The notes under the pieces were generated by a model, which made no database searches, was not told the origin of the DNA, and saw nothing but the letters and a program-made list of their open reading frames with translations. The position numbers were made by a program, and so were the translations under genes. From Chondrus crispus (lineage: Eukaryota; Rhodophyta; Florideophyceae; Gigartinales; Gigartinaceae): a stretch of 64,000 nucleotides of DNA. Shown in pieces: positions 54,621 to 64,000 of the stretch. The number at the start of each line of letters is the position of its first letter. Within the stretch, counting starts at the first letter, position 1. The stretch lies in assembly GCF_000350225.1 (NCBI RefSeq), contig NW_005178634.1, positions 185,185 to 249,184 on the forward strand. The letters are read 5' to 3'.

Positions 54621-57600
54621 CCAAAACGATACTGAGAGGGTGGGCTCTGGCTATATTACGTTCATCGCAAAATGTCTTGCATCTCCTTCTGACAAGCTCC
54701 CCCGAATGAAGGACAAATGGTTCATTGACTCCGGTGCTTCTGCACACATGTCAAACAACAAACAAATGTTCTCAAGTATGGATAGTGCGACAGTTGATAA
54801 GTCAGTGTCAGTCGGCAATGGCAAGGACACTAGCATTTCTGGAACCGGAATTGTTCACGCTAAAGCTCTGTTTGATGAATCAAGTGTTCCGATCAAGATT
54901 ACGGACGCCTTATACATTCCAGAGTTAATGTGTAATCTTATCTCCGTATCTCGTCTTCGCCAAGCTGGTTTCACCATCCTTTTCGATTCTGATGAGCACG
55001 GCGAAGGTGTTTGCATTGTTTCACATCGCAAGAGCAGTGTCGTGATTTTGAAAGCCTACGAATGTGCTGATGGACTCTACGAAGTCGAGCTAAAACCGGA
55101 GTGTCCTCAAGCTTCCAAAGCTCTTACTGTCAAACCAAAAATGTGCGCTGCTGAAAAGCGAAATCTCTGGCATACTCGTCTTGGCCACATGAGCAGAACT
55201 GTCATTGAAAAGTCTCTTCCTTTGGTTGACGGCGTTAACATCACGAAGTGCGATCAGCTCTCACCTTGTGACCCCTGTTTAATGGCCAAATCTACCCGTC
55301 CTCATCGTGCCACAGTTGATGAAAAGCGCACGCAGCCGTTGGACTTGGCTCATGCAGATCTGGTTGGTCCCGTCAAGTTCCTTTCTCTTAATGTCTCACG
55401 CTACTGTGCTGCTCTTTACGACGACGCCAGTGCATTGTCTCTTGTTCGCTTCACCCGCACGAAGTCTGATGCATCTCAAGCATTGAAGAATATGATTCTT
55501 GAGTTGGAAAATATCTTCGACTCTAACGTCAAGTGTCTGTATGTTCGTCGCCTCCGTACGGACAACGCCAAAGAGTTTTTGTCCAGAAATATGAGGCAGT
55601 GGCTAGCCGACAAAGGTATCACTCACGAAACATCATCACCATATTCTCCTGAATCCAATGGGAAAGCGGAACGGCTGAACCGTGCGCTTATGGACGTGGC
55701 AAGGACAATGATGCAAGAACTTTTGCATGTTCCTGGTCATCAACATTTGTGGGTTGAAGCTATGAAAACTGCAAACTATCTTCGCAATAGGCTTTACAGT
55801 ACTGCGTGCAACCATCCTTCCAACACTCCATATGAATTCATCACCGGTATCGGACCGGACCTTGCGCACATCAGGAGGTTTGGTGCTAAGTCATATGTTC
55901 ACGTTCCGAAGAAGAAGCGCAAGGGCAAGTTCGTTAGCAGAGCACGTGTTGGCTACCTAGTTGGTTTTGCGAATGGCAATAGCTACAAGCTATACCTTCC
56001 CGACTCTAATTCTGTTGTCGTCTCCCGTGACGTTGAATTTGATGAGCGCAGTGCGCCTGTTTTGCGGGAGGTACACGCCGCCGTGCCCAATTCCACCGAA
56101 AGTTCTGTTATTTCTTTTCATGCCAACCCCATGCCCGATAATTCAGACCCGAAGATATCCCACGCCCCCCTCATGATGGTAATGTGACGTCCCACATAGA
56201 ATCTGACGAGGGAGATACGTTTGAAGATGCTACTGGGGACCCTTTACTGAACCAAGATTCCGTTACGCATTACCGCAACCGCACTAGGATTGGGAGAGTT
56301 GTCAAGCCTCCCGAGAAGTACAGTGATACATCTGCACTAATTGCACTCAGTGTCCGCATGGGAAATGAGGAGGCGTCTGTTCCGACGTCGTACCGCGAGG
56401 CTATCCGCAGCAATGACAGTGCTGCATGGCATGAAGCTATGGAATCTGAGATTGCTGAAATCGAGAAGAATGGTACCTGGATCTTGGAGCCGCTCCCTAA
56501 AGGAGCAAAGGCAATTGGCAACAAATGGGTATACGCCAATAAGACTGACAGCCATGGTAACTTGACTCGCCGTCGTGCTCGTCTTGTGGCCAAGGGTTTC
56601 TCTCAGCGCCTGGGTATCGACTACAACGAAACGTTTGCATCTGTTGCTAGTTATTCAACTCTCCGTGTTCTCCTTTCGATTGTTGCATCACAGAACCTGG
56701 AATATCTCCAGCTCGATGTGAAATCAGCGTTCTTAAACGGTGAGTTGGAAGAGGAGATATATATGAAACAGCCAGAGGGTTTCATTGATGCCAAACGACC
56801 ATCTTGGGCATACCGTCTCATCAAGGCTCTGTATGGGCTCAAGCAAGCATCTTGGGCTTGGCGTAAATTAGTACAGAAATTCTAGTTTCCTTCGGATTCA
56901 AGCCATCCGAACTTGACCCCTGCCTCTATGTTTGCACTCGCTCTGGATTCGAAACATACATCTTGGTCTACGTGGATGACTTGTTACTAGCTGGGGCATC
57001 TCTTAGCTTTCTACGTACAGTTGCAGATCGTATCTCTGAGCAGGTTAGTCTCCGAATTGAAGACGACGTCTCAAAGTTTTTGGGGATAGTCATCGACAGG
57101 AATCGAGAATTGGGTACTCTCAAGATTAACAGCCCTTTCATGATCGATCAGATCGTGGAAAAGTTTGGACTGTCTCAGTGCAAGACGTCGAGCGTCCCGA
57201 TCCTCCCTGATGTATACTTCACTTCGTCCAGTCGGGACGAGGGGGAGTATGAGCACTTGCCATATGTACCGTACAAGGAGCTTGTTGGCTCTCTCCTCCA
57301 TCTGTCGAACACCACACGACCTGACATAGCATTCGCATGCTCAATACTATCTAGACATATGCAGGATCCTCGTAGATGTCACTAGAATGCTGCCAAGTGT
57401 GTGCTTGGTTACCTGAAAGGAACTAAGGATCAGGGAATTTACTACCGAAAGTCTGTTGACAATCTTCATGGATACACGGATGCTGACTTTGCTGGTGATC
57501 GAAGTGATCGGAAGTCTACAAGTGGATACGTCTTCATGAACTCAGGAGGTGCAATTTCCTGGAGAAGCAAGAAGCAAAAAGTGGTCGCTCAATCAACTTG

Positions 57601-57840
57601 TGAATCTGAGTATATTTCGATGAGCTACGCCGTTTGTGAAGCTGTATGGCTCCGTGGCCTTTTCTCTGAGATGGAAGGAAAAGAACAAGAGCATTTAGGA
57701 ATCAAAATTTGCGTTGACAATCAAGGTCTGATGAAGGTTGCCTCTAAAGACATAGTTAACGAGCGATCGAAACACATTGAGGTGAAGTACCATTTTCTGA
57801 AGCATCATGTTAAGAAAAAGAACGTCTGACTGGAATACAT
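54620..57840 (+). CDS. Copia element C pol: protease, integrase, reverse transcriptase, RNase H
   Basis: Protease WFIDSGASAHMSN (about 54718-54757). GAG-pre-integrase LWHTRLGHMSR (about 55167-55199). Integrase core with RTDNAKEFLS and SPYSPESNGKAERLNRALMD (about 55555-55695). Copia reverse transcriptase with GNKWVYANKTDSHG, LDVKSAFLNGELEEEIYMKQ and YVDDLLLAG (56520-57000). RNase H with DADFAGDRSDRKSTSGYVF and CESEYISMSYA (57480-57635). Regions belong to the broken element and are approximate. Confidence 0.85.
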
Positions 57841-57956
57841 CAACACAACTGAGATGGTCGCTGATGTCATGACAAAATTACTTCCGAGGCAAAAGCACTC
57901 CTTCTTCAAAGAACATATGGGAATGAGTAACTAACGGAGATGAGTTCGAGGGGGAG

Positions 57957-58234
57957 TGTTGACACGTAATACGCCCTCACCTGCCCGTCAGTCATCACAT
58001 CACGATGTCAACTTGAATGCACCTTGCCGCAGAGCGCTGCAATAGATCCTGGACACCAGTGTCATTACGTGTGAGTCAGATAGAACCATTTCTATCTGAC
58101 ACGTACATTTAGACGAACTGTGGAACACTTTAAATAGAGATCCTACTAGAGGAGTTCTATCTTGAATGTAAGTAACTCCCTTTAACCGACTAAACGTCTA
58201 GCTTCTATTGTGTACCGAGACTCTCTCAACAACA
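57957..58234 (+). repeat. 3' LTR of copia element C
   Basis: 278 bp, preceded by the purine tract GAGGGGGAG and followed by the duplication CAGCC. Confidence 0.95.
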
Positions 58235-58239
58235 CAGCC

Positions 58240-58597
58240 AGCGCCAACAGGCGCTGACAATGCGATGCACTGGTCACGGTAGTGGCTTTGGCATTTACCA
58301 TGATGCCTGCGATGAGGCCGGGATCGATGGCCATGATAAAAACAAGATGCTGGCGGTTGTGGCGAACGATAAAAATTGGGGTTGTGTCGACAAGGGAAAC
58401 TCGAGAGGGAGAGATGGCCTGGACATATATGCGATCCTTCTCTTTTTTCATGGCTGTCAGGCTCAGAAAAAGGGCGGGAATTCTATATTTGAGGTCGTAT
58501 TGTGGTTCCACATAAGTGTTAGGGCGCTACAGAAGATGGAAGGCGAATCCTCATATGAGGACTGTAGCCTCATATGAGGCCCCTGTACGTTTAGACA
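58240..58597 (-). other. 5' part of the piggyBac-like element beyond the copia insertion
   Basis: Continuation of the transposon on the far side of the copia element. The frame entering the transposase reads HYRDQCIALSAPVGAGWKDG across the pre-insertion junction. No certain start codon is seen. It ends in two CCTCATATGAGG palindromes and the right terminus. Confidence 0.5.
58549..58579. repeat. Right subterminal palindrome pair
   Basis: Two perfect copies of CCTCATATGAGG at 58549 and 58568, 19 bp start to start. The second ends 18 bp from the right terminus. Confidence 0.9.
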
Positions 58598-58737
58598 CTA
58601 AAGGGGTTGGCATTGAGGTATAATTTGCCCGGAAGCCACATTTCCCAGGCACAGTTACCCCACTACCCAATCCGGAGGGCCTTCGTGTCACCTCTATTCA
58701 ATAGATTAGAGCACGATTTGGGTCTAATGGGGGGGTC

Positions 58738-58967
58738 TGTGACGAGGAAAAGTGTTGAGCGTAAAAATCCTCGTTGCACGAGTCGTTTACTCGTCGTGTC
58801 CCCTTTCCTCTCCCTTCTCTCGGAGTCGTCGTGAGGACTAAGTACTGTAGAGTGTAGGAGAACTCTGTAGGAGAGTTTGGACTAAAAATGACGGAGAGAG
58901 ATGCATACGAAATCATGCTGTATGACATCTGACTAATGCTTTCGTGGCGGAACACCACAGTGTTACA
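58738..58967 (-). repeat. 3' LTR of gypsy element D
   Basis: 230 bp. On the plus strand TGTGACGAGG ... CAGTGTTACA. Confidence 0.95.
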
Positions 58968-61900
58968 CTTACCTTCCTTCTGAAATCGACGTCCGTGTCG
59001 ATTGTTCGTAGTGCGAAATCTTATCCTTACAATGCGTTAACTCCGACTTGTGTATCCAAACTGCTTCGGAAACTGCATCACCAACGAACTGTACCAAATA
59101 GAAAAGTCTACGGTTCTGACGTTTCTTTCCCAGGATAGCTTCAACTTCTTCCTCCACTGTACCATCTGCATCAATTACCACAGGAAGCAGGCCACTAATT
59201 CCAGGTGGCCGTATGTATTTCTTCAATTTCGAGACGTGGAAGACGTCGTGTGCTCGTGCCATAGAGGGTGGCAGTTCAATACGGTAGGTCACCGGACCGA
59301 GAACGTCGCGTATCCGTAATGGTCCGAGGTACTTAGGGCGCCATTTAGCGGGTAAATCAGAACGAGTGAAGGTGCCGGGCTTGTCGGAGCGTAAAAGAAC
59401 CAAATCGCCGACCTTGAATTGCACATCGAGCCTCTTCTTATCCGCATAGTGCTTTTGACGTGAACGTGCGAAAGCCAGATTGTCGCGAGCGACCAATCGG
59501 AATGATTCTCCTTTAGACGCGAAGTCCTCTGCATGTTGAGACTGTATCTTGCATTCAGATAGGAGTCTTATGAGCGGGTTGGGAGGGAGCCGGCCAATAT
59601 CAATTTCGAATGGCGACAGGCCTGTGCTCGAGTTTCTTGACGCATTGTACTCGTACTCCAGCACTGACAACTGGGTGTGCCACTGAGTTTTATCTTTTTG
59701 AATGGCGGCTCGTAACATGTTGGCGATTGTCCGAATCAATATTTCCGATTGGCCATCAGTCTCGGGATGATCGGCTGTTGACATGTTGAGATGTACGTTG
59801 AGTATCTCCGCCAGCGACTTCCAGAATCTTGATTTGAACTTTGGATCGCGGTCAGATATTATTCAGATTGGGACACCAAACCTGGAAAACAAGTAATCTT
59901 GGAAAAGTTGCGCAGCATTGGGGGCGGTGATGGTCTTTGTAGTGGGAATAAAGATGCCCCGTTTGGAAAACTTATCCACAATGACCAGGATGCTATCGTA
60001 CCCTGCCGAACTATTCGGCAATTCTGTGAGAAAATCCGTGGTAACCACGTCCCAGCCTGTCGTGGGGACGTCATGGGGCTGTAACTTACCCGAAGGTAGT
60101 TTGTTTGGTACCTTGTTGAGTTGGCAATCGTGGCAGCTAGCACAGTAAGCTTTGACGTCCTCGTACATCCCCCTCCAGTAAACGTGCCGAGCTAAAGACG
60201 CATGTGTCTTTTCTGTGGCGAAGTGGGAAGGATTATGAAAGCTTCGTATCATGTCCGTTCTTAGATTAGCAACGTGCCGTATGTAGAGACGAGCGTCGTT
60301 TGTGCCCTTCCAAAGGAGGTGGGAACCGTTGAAGTCAAAGTTGCGGATGTATCGAGGGCACGTATCATCAGGAGGGTCAGTTGAGTCCTTATCGCTCAGT
60401 CTCTTGATGAGTGCCGTAGCAAATTCTTCTTGAGTGTACGCATCCCTGATTCGTTGCAAGAAGTTAGGTCCGGGTAGCTGTATGGATTTGAGGTATATCA
60501 AATGATCTGGACGACGGCTTAGAGCGTCAGCGACGACGTTCTTCGGTCCCAGAACATGTTGAACTTCGTACATGTATGACTGGAGCTCGTCCAACCACCT
60601 GGCTTGACGGCCAGAAAGGCGAGCCTTAGACTGTAGATACCTTATCGGCTCGTGATCCGTCTTAAAGACAAACTTGCGACCGCGGAGATATACGTCCCAT
60701 TCGCGTAGGGCCACCATAAAGGCTAACAACTCCTGATCACCTGTGTCCCAGTTAGTTTCGCTGTCCGAGAGCCGGTACGAGAGATAACCCACAGGCCGAT
60801 CATCTTGTTCTAAACATGGACCAACCGCAAACTTAGATGCGTCCGTAGTCACAACAAAGTCCTTCTGTGAAGAGGGATGTGCCAGAACGGGGGCCGTCGT
60901 GAGCGCTTTCTTCAGAGAGTCGAAGGCATTTTGTTGTGGCTCTTCCCAAGTGAAACGTTGGCCTCGCACTAAATCAGACACTGGCTGAATGATTCTAGCG
61001 TATCCCTTGATGAACTTCCGGTAATAGTTGGTCAAACCCAGGAACTGCTGTACTTCGTTGACTGAACGTGGTGCGGGCCATTCCAACATAGCATCCTTCA
61101 ATCGAGTTTGCATGCTTATTCCATCCTTAGACACTGTATGGCCGAGAAACTCCACCTCGGAGGAGCCAATAAAGCACTTCGAACGTTTGGCGTAAAGCTT
61201 ATTGTCGCGGAGGATTTCAAAAAGTTGTCGAAGATGAACCTTATGCTCATCTACTGTACGACTGTACACTAAAATGTCATCGACGAAGAGTACAAGACAC
61301 TCACCGTTTAGGTCGCTCAGTAAAGACGACAGCAATCTTGTGAAGCTGGCAGGGGCGTTCGTTAAGCCGAAGCATAGAACTCGCCATTCGAATGATCCAA
61401 ATCGTGTTCTTATAGCAGTCTTAGGAATATCTTCTTCCCGTATTCGCATCTGGTTATAAGCCCCCAGCAAATCTACTTTAGAGTAGAATGTAGCGCCACT
61501 GACCTGGTCGAGGGCTTCGTTGATGAGAGGCAAGGGATTTGCGTCCGGTATCGTAATCTTATTTAGTGCCCTGTAGTCACATACCAACCTCAAGTCGTCC
61601 TCCTTCTTTTTAACAAAGAAGACGGGAGCCCCATAAGGCGAACAGGATGGCCTGATCAAACCTTTTTTCAGTAGTCGTTGAAGCTGGCGCTTCAATTCGG
61701 CAAGCTCTGTAGTGGAGAGGCGTATGACAGGTCGTACAGGCGGTGGCTCGTCGTGCTTCAGGTTAATCTGAAACTGCACATGTCGGTTGGGAGGTAACTC
61801 ATTAGGGAGTTCGTCTCTGAAGACATCGTCGAATTCTGCAACTAGGTCCTCGAAAGGGGTAGACACTTGCATGTTTGTATGAGCTTTGCCTGTGACTCTA

Positions 61901-62050
61901 ACCGCAAAAAGTTCCGCTTGCCTTTTCCGAACTATTGTCCGCATTCGCTTGATAGAGATATGTTTGATAGTGACAGAAGGTTGGCGCGTAGCGGAGCGCG
62001 GCTTGATAGTATGAGACGTACCATCCGCTCGCGTGATAGAAACTGCCAAA
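58968..62050 (-). CDS. Element D pol with chromodomain
   Basis: In minus-strand order: reverse transcriptase (LRLVCDYRALNKITIPDANP about 61545-61600, LVLFVDDILVYSR about 61265-61300); RNase H (TTDASKFAVGPC about 60825, KTDHEPIRYL, VVADALSRRPD). Integrase follows, with an HH-CC zinc region (CASCHDCQ about 60125) and a core (TTDFLTELPNS about 60000-60040, ADHPETDGQSE about 59755). The C-terminus has a chromodomain-like segment (EEVEAILGKKRQNRRLFYLV then WIHKSEL, about 59040-59150). Limits are those of the region in a broken element. Confidence 0.85.
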
Positions 62051-62175
62051 GTGTTCCAATCAATGTCCGGATTGTGTTTTCGTAGCCAGTTACGTCCGCA
62101 AATAACTTGGGTTTCGTTGGCTAAAGGTAAAACGTAGAGCTCCTCGTTCGCAATAAAGCTATTAAGCGCAAGAAT

Positions 62176-63473
62176 TCAGTTTGCAGTTCCCAACGTGCGC
62201 ACATGTGTTCCATTTCCCAACTCAACATCTTCTGGGTTTCGATGTATCTTGAGACCGCACTGGTCCGCTAAAGCTGGTGATACAAATATATGGGAAGCTA
62301 CAGAGTCGATGAACGCTGTCACTGCGTTCCCATTGAGAGTGGCATCGTAGGAAGGTTCCTCACTCTCATATCCTGTCTCCAAGGAAGACAGTCGTAGCGG
62401 TCCATTGTCTATGGTACCGCTGGAATTCGCCACACTCTCGTGTGCCATTATGCGTTTGGGGAATTCTGGTGTGTAGGCTTATTGGCCTTTCCCTCGCACG
62501 AATGCCCGGGCTCCCAATTTTTCTCCCGGCATCCGAAGCAACGCTTGCTGCGACGATACATGTTGTGCTCACCCGATAGTGCAGGACCCCATGAAAGTGC
62601 ACTGTCGTCCTTGTGTTTCTTGGGCGGGAGTTTCTCTTTCTTGCCTGGGAAGGACTTTGTGGCAGTAGACACACTGCGAGTGGAATCACCTTTTTTATGT
62701 GTCCATTGGAGAGCCATTTCGAACGTGCGGGCGTGACAGTAGACATCCTGCATGGAGGAAGGTTCGCCCGTCGGATAGAGTTTAGTAAACTCCTGTTTGT
62801 AGTTGTCCGTTAGGGCATTGGAGAAGAAGAGGTAGGCTTCTGAACGTGGGGTATCACATATCTCAGTAAGTTCCTTAAACGTAGAAACAAAGTCAGCCAC
62901 TGTGGTATTCATTTTCAGTGTCATTAGTTTAGTCTTGGAGCGTGCTTTCTCGTCCGGAGGAACGAACTCCGTGATCATCGCGTCCTGAAGTTCAGAGAGA
63001 GTCATAGGTTTATTACCTTCAGACTCCAGCCGCATTATCCAGGTGGCCGCACGGTCCTGTAGGTAACACTCTCCCAGCTGCACCATTTGTGTTTCAGACA
63101 TATTGTTGTAACGGCCTACGGCACGAATGTTGTAGATGAAGCCTTTGATTTTGACAGAAGTCTGTTCGGTGCGCTTTCCAGCAAACGGAGGAATAGGCGG
63201 GGACTTCATGCTGCGACCAAACGTAGACGGTGCGGGAGAGGGTGCAGGGCTGCTTCGAATGCTTTGAATTTGCGCTTGCTGCTCACTGTATAGAGTGCGC
63301 ACTTGCGCGACCTCGTGCTGCAAGGCGGCAATAGTATGTGCCGTGTCCATAGTCTGTTGCGGCGTTGCCGCAACTGGATTCAATGCCGGTTCGACTAGCG
63401 GCGGAGGTGTGCGTTCTGCAGGTGACGCTGCAGGGGCCCGGGAAGAATTGTTCCCAGTTCTCGTGAGCGGCAT
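62176..63473 (-). CDS. Element D gag and protease region
   Basis: Gag from the ATG at 63473: proline-rich N-terminus, heptad-like helix (TIAALQHEVAQVRTLYSEQQ), and a retrotransposon gag capsid domain (about 62830-63150, ECYLQDRAATWIMRLE). The cysteine knuckle is CFGCREKNWEPGHSC (about 62495-62540). The protease-like region follows (about 62180-62448). Part of the broken element. Confidence 0.75.
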
Positions 63474-63557
63474 TGTGAAGCTGCTCTTGTTGGCTCGCAC
63501 GCAGTAGCGTCGTACTTTTGGCGTCGGTCGTGAGCCGTACTCTTAGATGCTACCAAA

Positions 63558-63788
63558 TGTGACGAGGAAAAGTGTTGAGCGTAAAAGTCCTCGTTGCACG
63601 AGTCGTTTACTCGTCGTGTCCCCCCTTCCTCTCCCTTCTCTCGGAGTCGTCGTGAGGACTAAGTACTGTAGAGTGAAGGAGAACTCTGTAGGAGAGTTTG
63701 GACTAAAAATGACGGAGAGAGATGCATACGAAATCATGCTGTATGACATCTGACTAATGCTTTCGTGGCGGAACACCACAGTGTTACA
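63558..63788 (-). repeat. 5' LTR of gypsy element D
   Basis: 231 bp, nearly identical to 58738-58967. Followed by the duplication GGGTC. Confidence 0.95.
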
Positions 63789-63849
63789 GGGTCGAATAAA
63801 CCCAGATCGAGCTCTAATATATCGGAATATCTATTCGAATAGATTAGAA

Positions 63850-64000
63850 ACGTGCGGTAGAGTATCTTTTTTTTGCGGCTGAACATTTGTCACTAGATTA
63901 GATAATAGACTCGCAGTAGAGATGCTCTAACTCTCCTACAATAAAGCTAGACCTCCTAGACCTATTCTATCTCTAGAGACGGGACTCCTTTCTCCCAAAC
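63850..64000. other. AT-rich window end
   Basis: Contains repeated TAGATTAGATA and CTAGACCTCCTAGACC motifs. No gene is recognised. It may be the edge of another repeat continuing outside the window. Confidence 0.3.

Larger units (their letters stand above)
52106..58234 (+). mobile_element. Ty1/copia LTR retrotransposon (element C)
   Basis: 6.1-kb copia element inserted in the piggyBac-like transposase with a 5-bp target duplication CAGCC (52101-52105 and 58235-58239). LTRs of 278 bp, half-tRNA primer site, gag, protease, integrase, reverse transcriptase, RNase H and a polypurine tract (GAGGGGGAG before 57957) are present. It carries a nested 1-kb TIR element (53147-54169). The coding part is broken, with about three interruptions besides the nested insertion. 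The LTRs differ at very few positions, so the insertion is young. Confidence 0.95.
49646..58597 (-). mobile_element. piggyBac-like DNA transposon interrupted by a copia element
   Basis: Ends TGTCCAAGCGTACA (49646) and TGTACGTTTAGACA (to 58597) form imperfect terminal inverted repeats. Next to each lies a pair of near-perfect 12-bp palindromes CCTCATATGAGG: 49668-49679 and 49690-49701 on the left, 58549-58560 and 58568-58579 on the right. Flanks read CTAG (49642-49645) and CTAA (58598-58601) rather than the TTAA usual for piggyBac. Without the nested copia element (52106-58234) the transposon is about 2.8 kb. The transposase is on the minus strand. Confidence 0.8.
58738..63788 (-). mobile_element. 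Ty3/gypsy chromovirus (element D)
   Basis: 5.05-kb element on the minus strand with a 5-bp target duplication GGGTC (58733-58737 and 63789-63793). LTRs are about 230 bp. A tRNA primer site TGGTAGCATCTAAG follows the 5' LTR after TT (minus strand, just left of 63558). A purine tract AGAAGGAAGG precedes the 3' LTR. Gag, protease, reverse transcriptase, RNase H, integrase and chromodomain follow in gypsy order. The coding part is broken in about three places, and the LTRs are almost identical, so it is young. Confidence 0.95.
58705..63818. repeat. Short inverted repeat split by gypsy element D
   Basis: ATTAGAGCACGATTTGGGT (58705-58723) and the inverse of ATTAGAGCTCGATCTGGGTT (63799-63818) flank the gypsy element and its duplication. 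CTATTCAATAGATTAG next to the left arm recurs as CTATTCGAATAGATTAG at 63831-63847. The gypsy element therefore landed in a small palindromic unit. Confidence 0.6.

Noticed and set aside
1-64000. CRISPR arrays, bacterial operons or prophage
   Set aside because: No regularly spaced short repeats, no Shine-Dalgarno-led gene strings and only eukaryotic element types were seen.

Overview
The window is nuclear DNA of an intron-poor eukaryote whose genome is dominated by transposable elements. Several things fit a red alga (Rhodophyta): genes that are nearly all single-exon, dense Ty1/copia and Ty3/gypsy elements, and host genes squeezed between them. This assignment is an inference, because no taxon-specific gene is present. 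There is no CRISPR array, rRNA gene or convincing intact tRNA gene.

Layout from left to right. 0.7-2.3 kb is a decayed PIF1-like helicase. 2.7-3.8 kb holds diverged tandem repeats. A 2.2-kb repeat at 4001-6235 recurs at 26758-28993, each copy carrying the same MITE-like and solo-LTR-like parts. 7.7-18.4 kb is a Tnp2 (CACTA/EnSpm-type) transposase with a divergent partner ORF. That partner ORF is split by a 5.8-kb Mutator-like element (MULE, 11683-17509) with a 9-bp target duplication. The MULE carries its transposase, a J-domain protein, and cargo resembling host gene pieces. 19292-24130 is a copia element ending about 245 bp upstream of a TadA-type tRNA adenosine deaminase gene (24376-24960), the clearest intact host enzyme. 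25.5-26.8 kb holds remnants of a UBX-like protein and of an Egghead-like glycosyltransferase. 31.2 kb has a secreted Gly/Tyr-rich repeat protein with a clear TATA box.

33.6-37.4 kb is a decayed piggyBac-like transposase with a SAP motif and a YqaJ-type PD-(D/E)XK nuclease-like module lying between the second and third catalytic acids. This is the most unusual architecture in the window. 37.4-48.4 kb is a GC-rich chromodomain gypsy element with a very long antisense ORF between pol and its 3' end, and an excess of short perfect hairpins. 49646-58597 is a second piggyBac-like element with paired CCTCATATGAGG palindromes at both ends. It is interrupted by a copia element (52106-58234), which is itself interrupted by a 1-kb TIR element. 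58738-63788 is a chromodomain gypsy element with clean LTRs and target duplications.

The host genes that can be supported are TadA, the 31.2-kb secreted protein, and less surely a small secreted ORF at 25.5 kb. Most of the rest is the record of successive insertions, and the nesting order gives a relative chronology.
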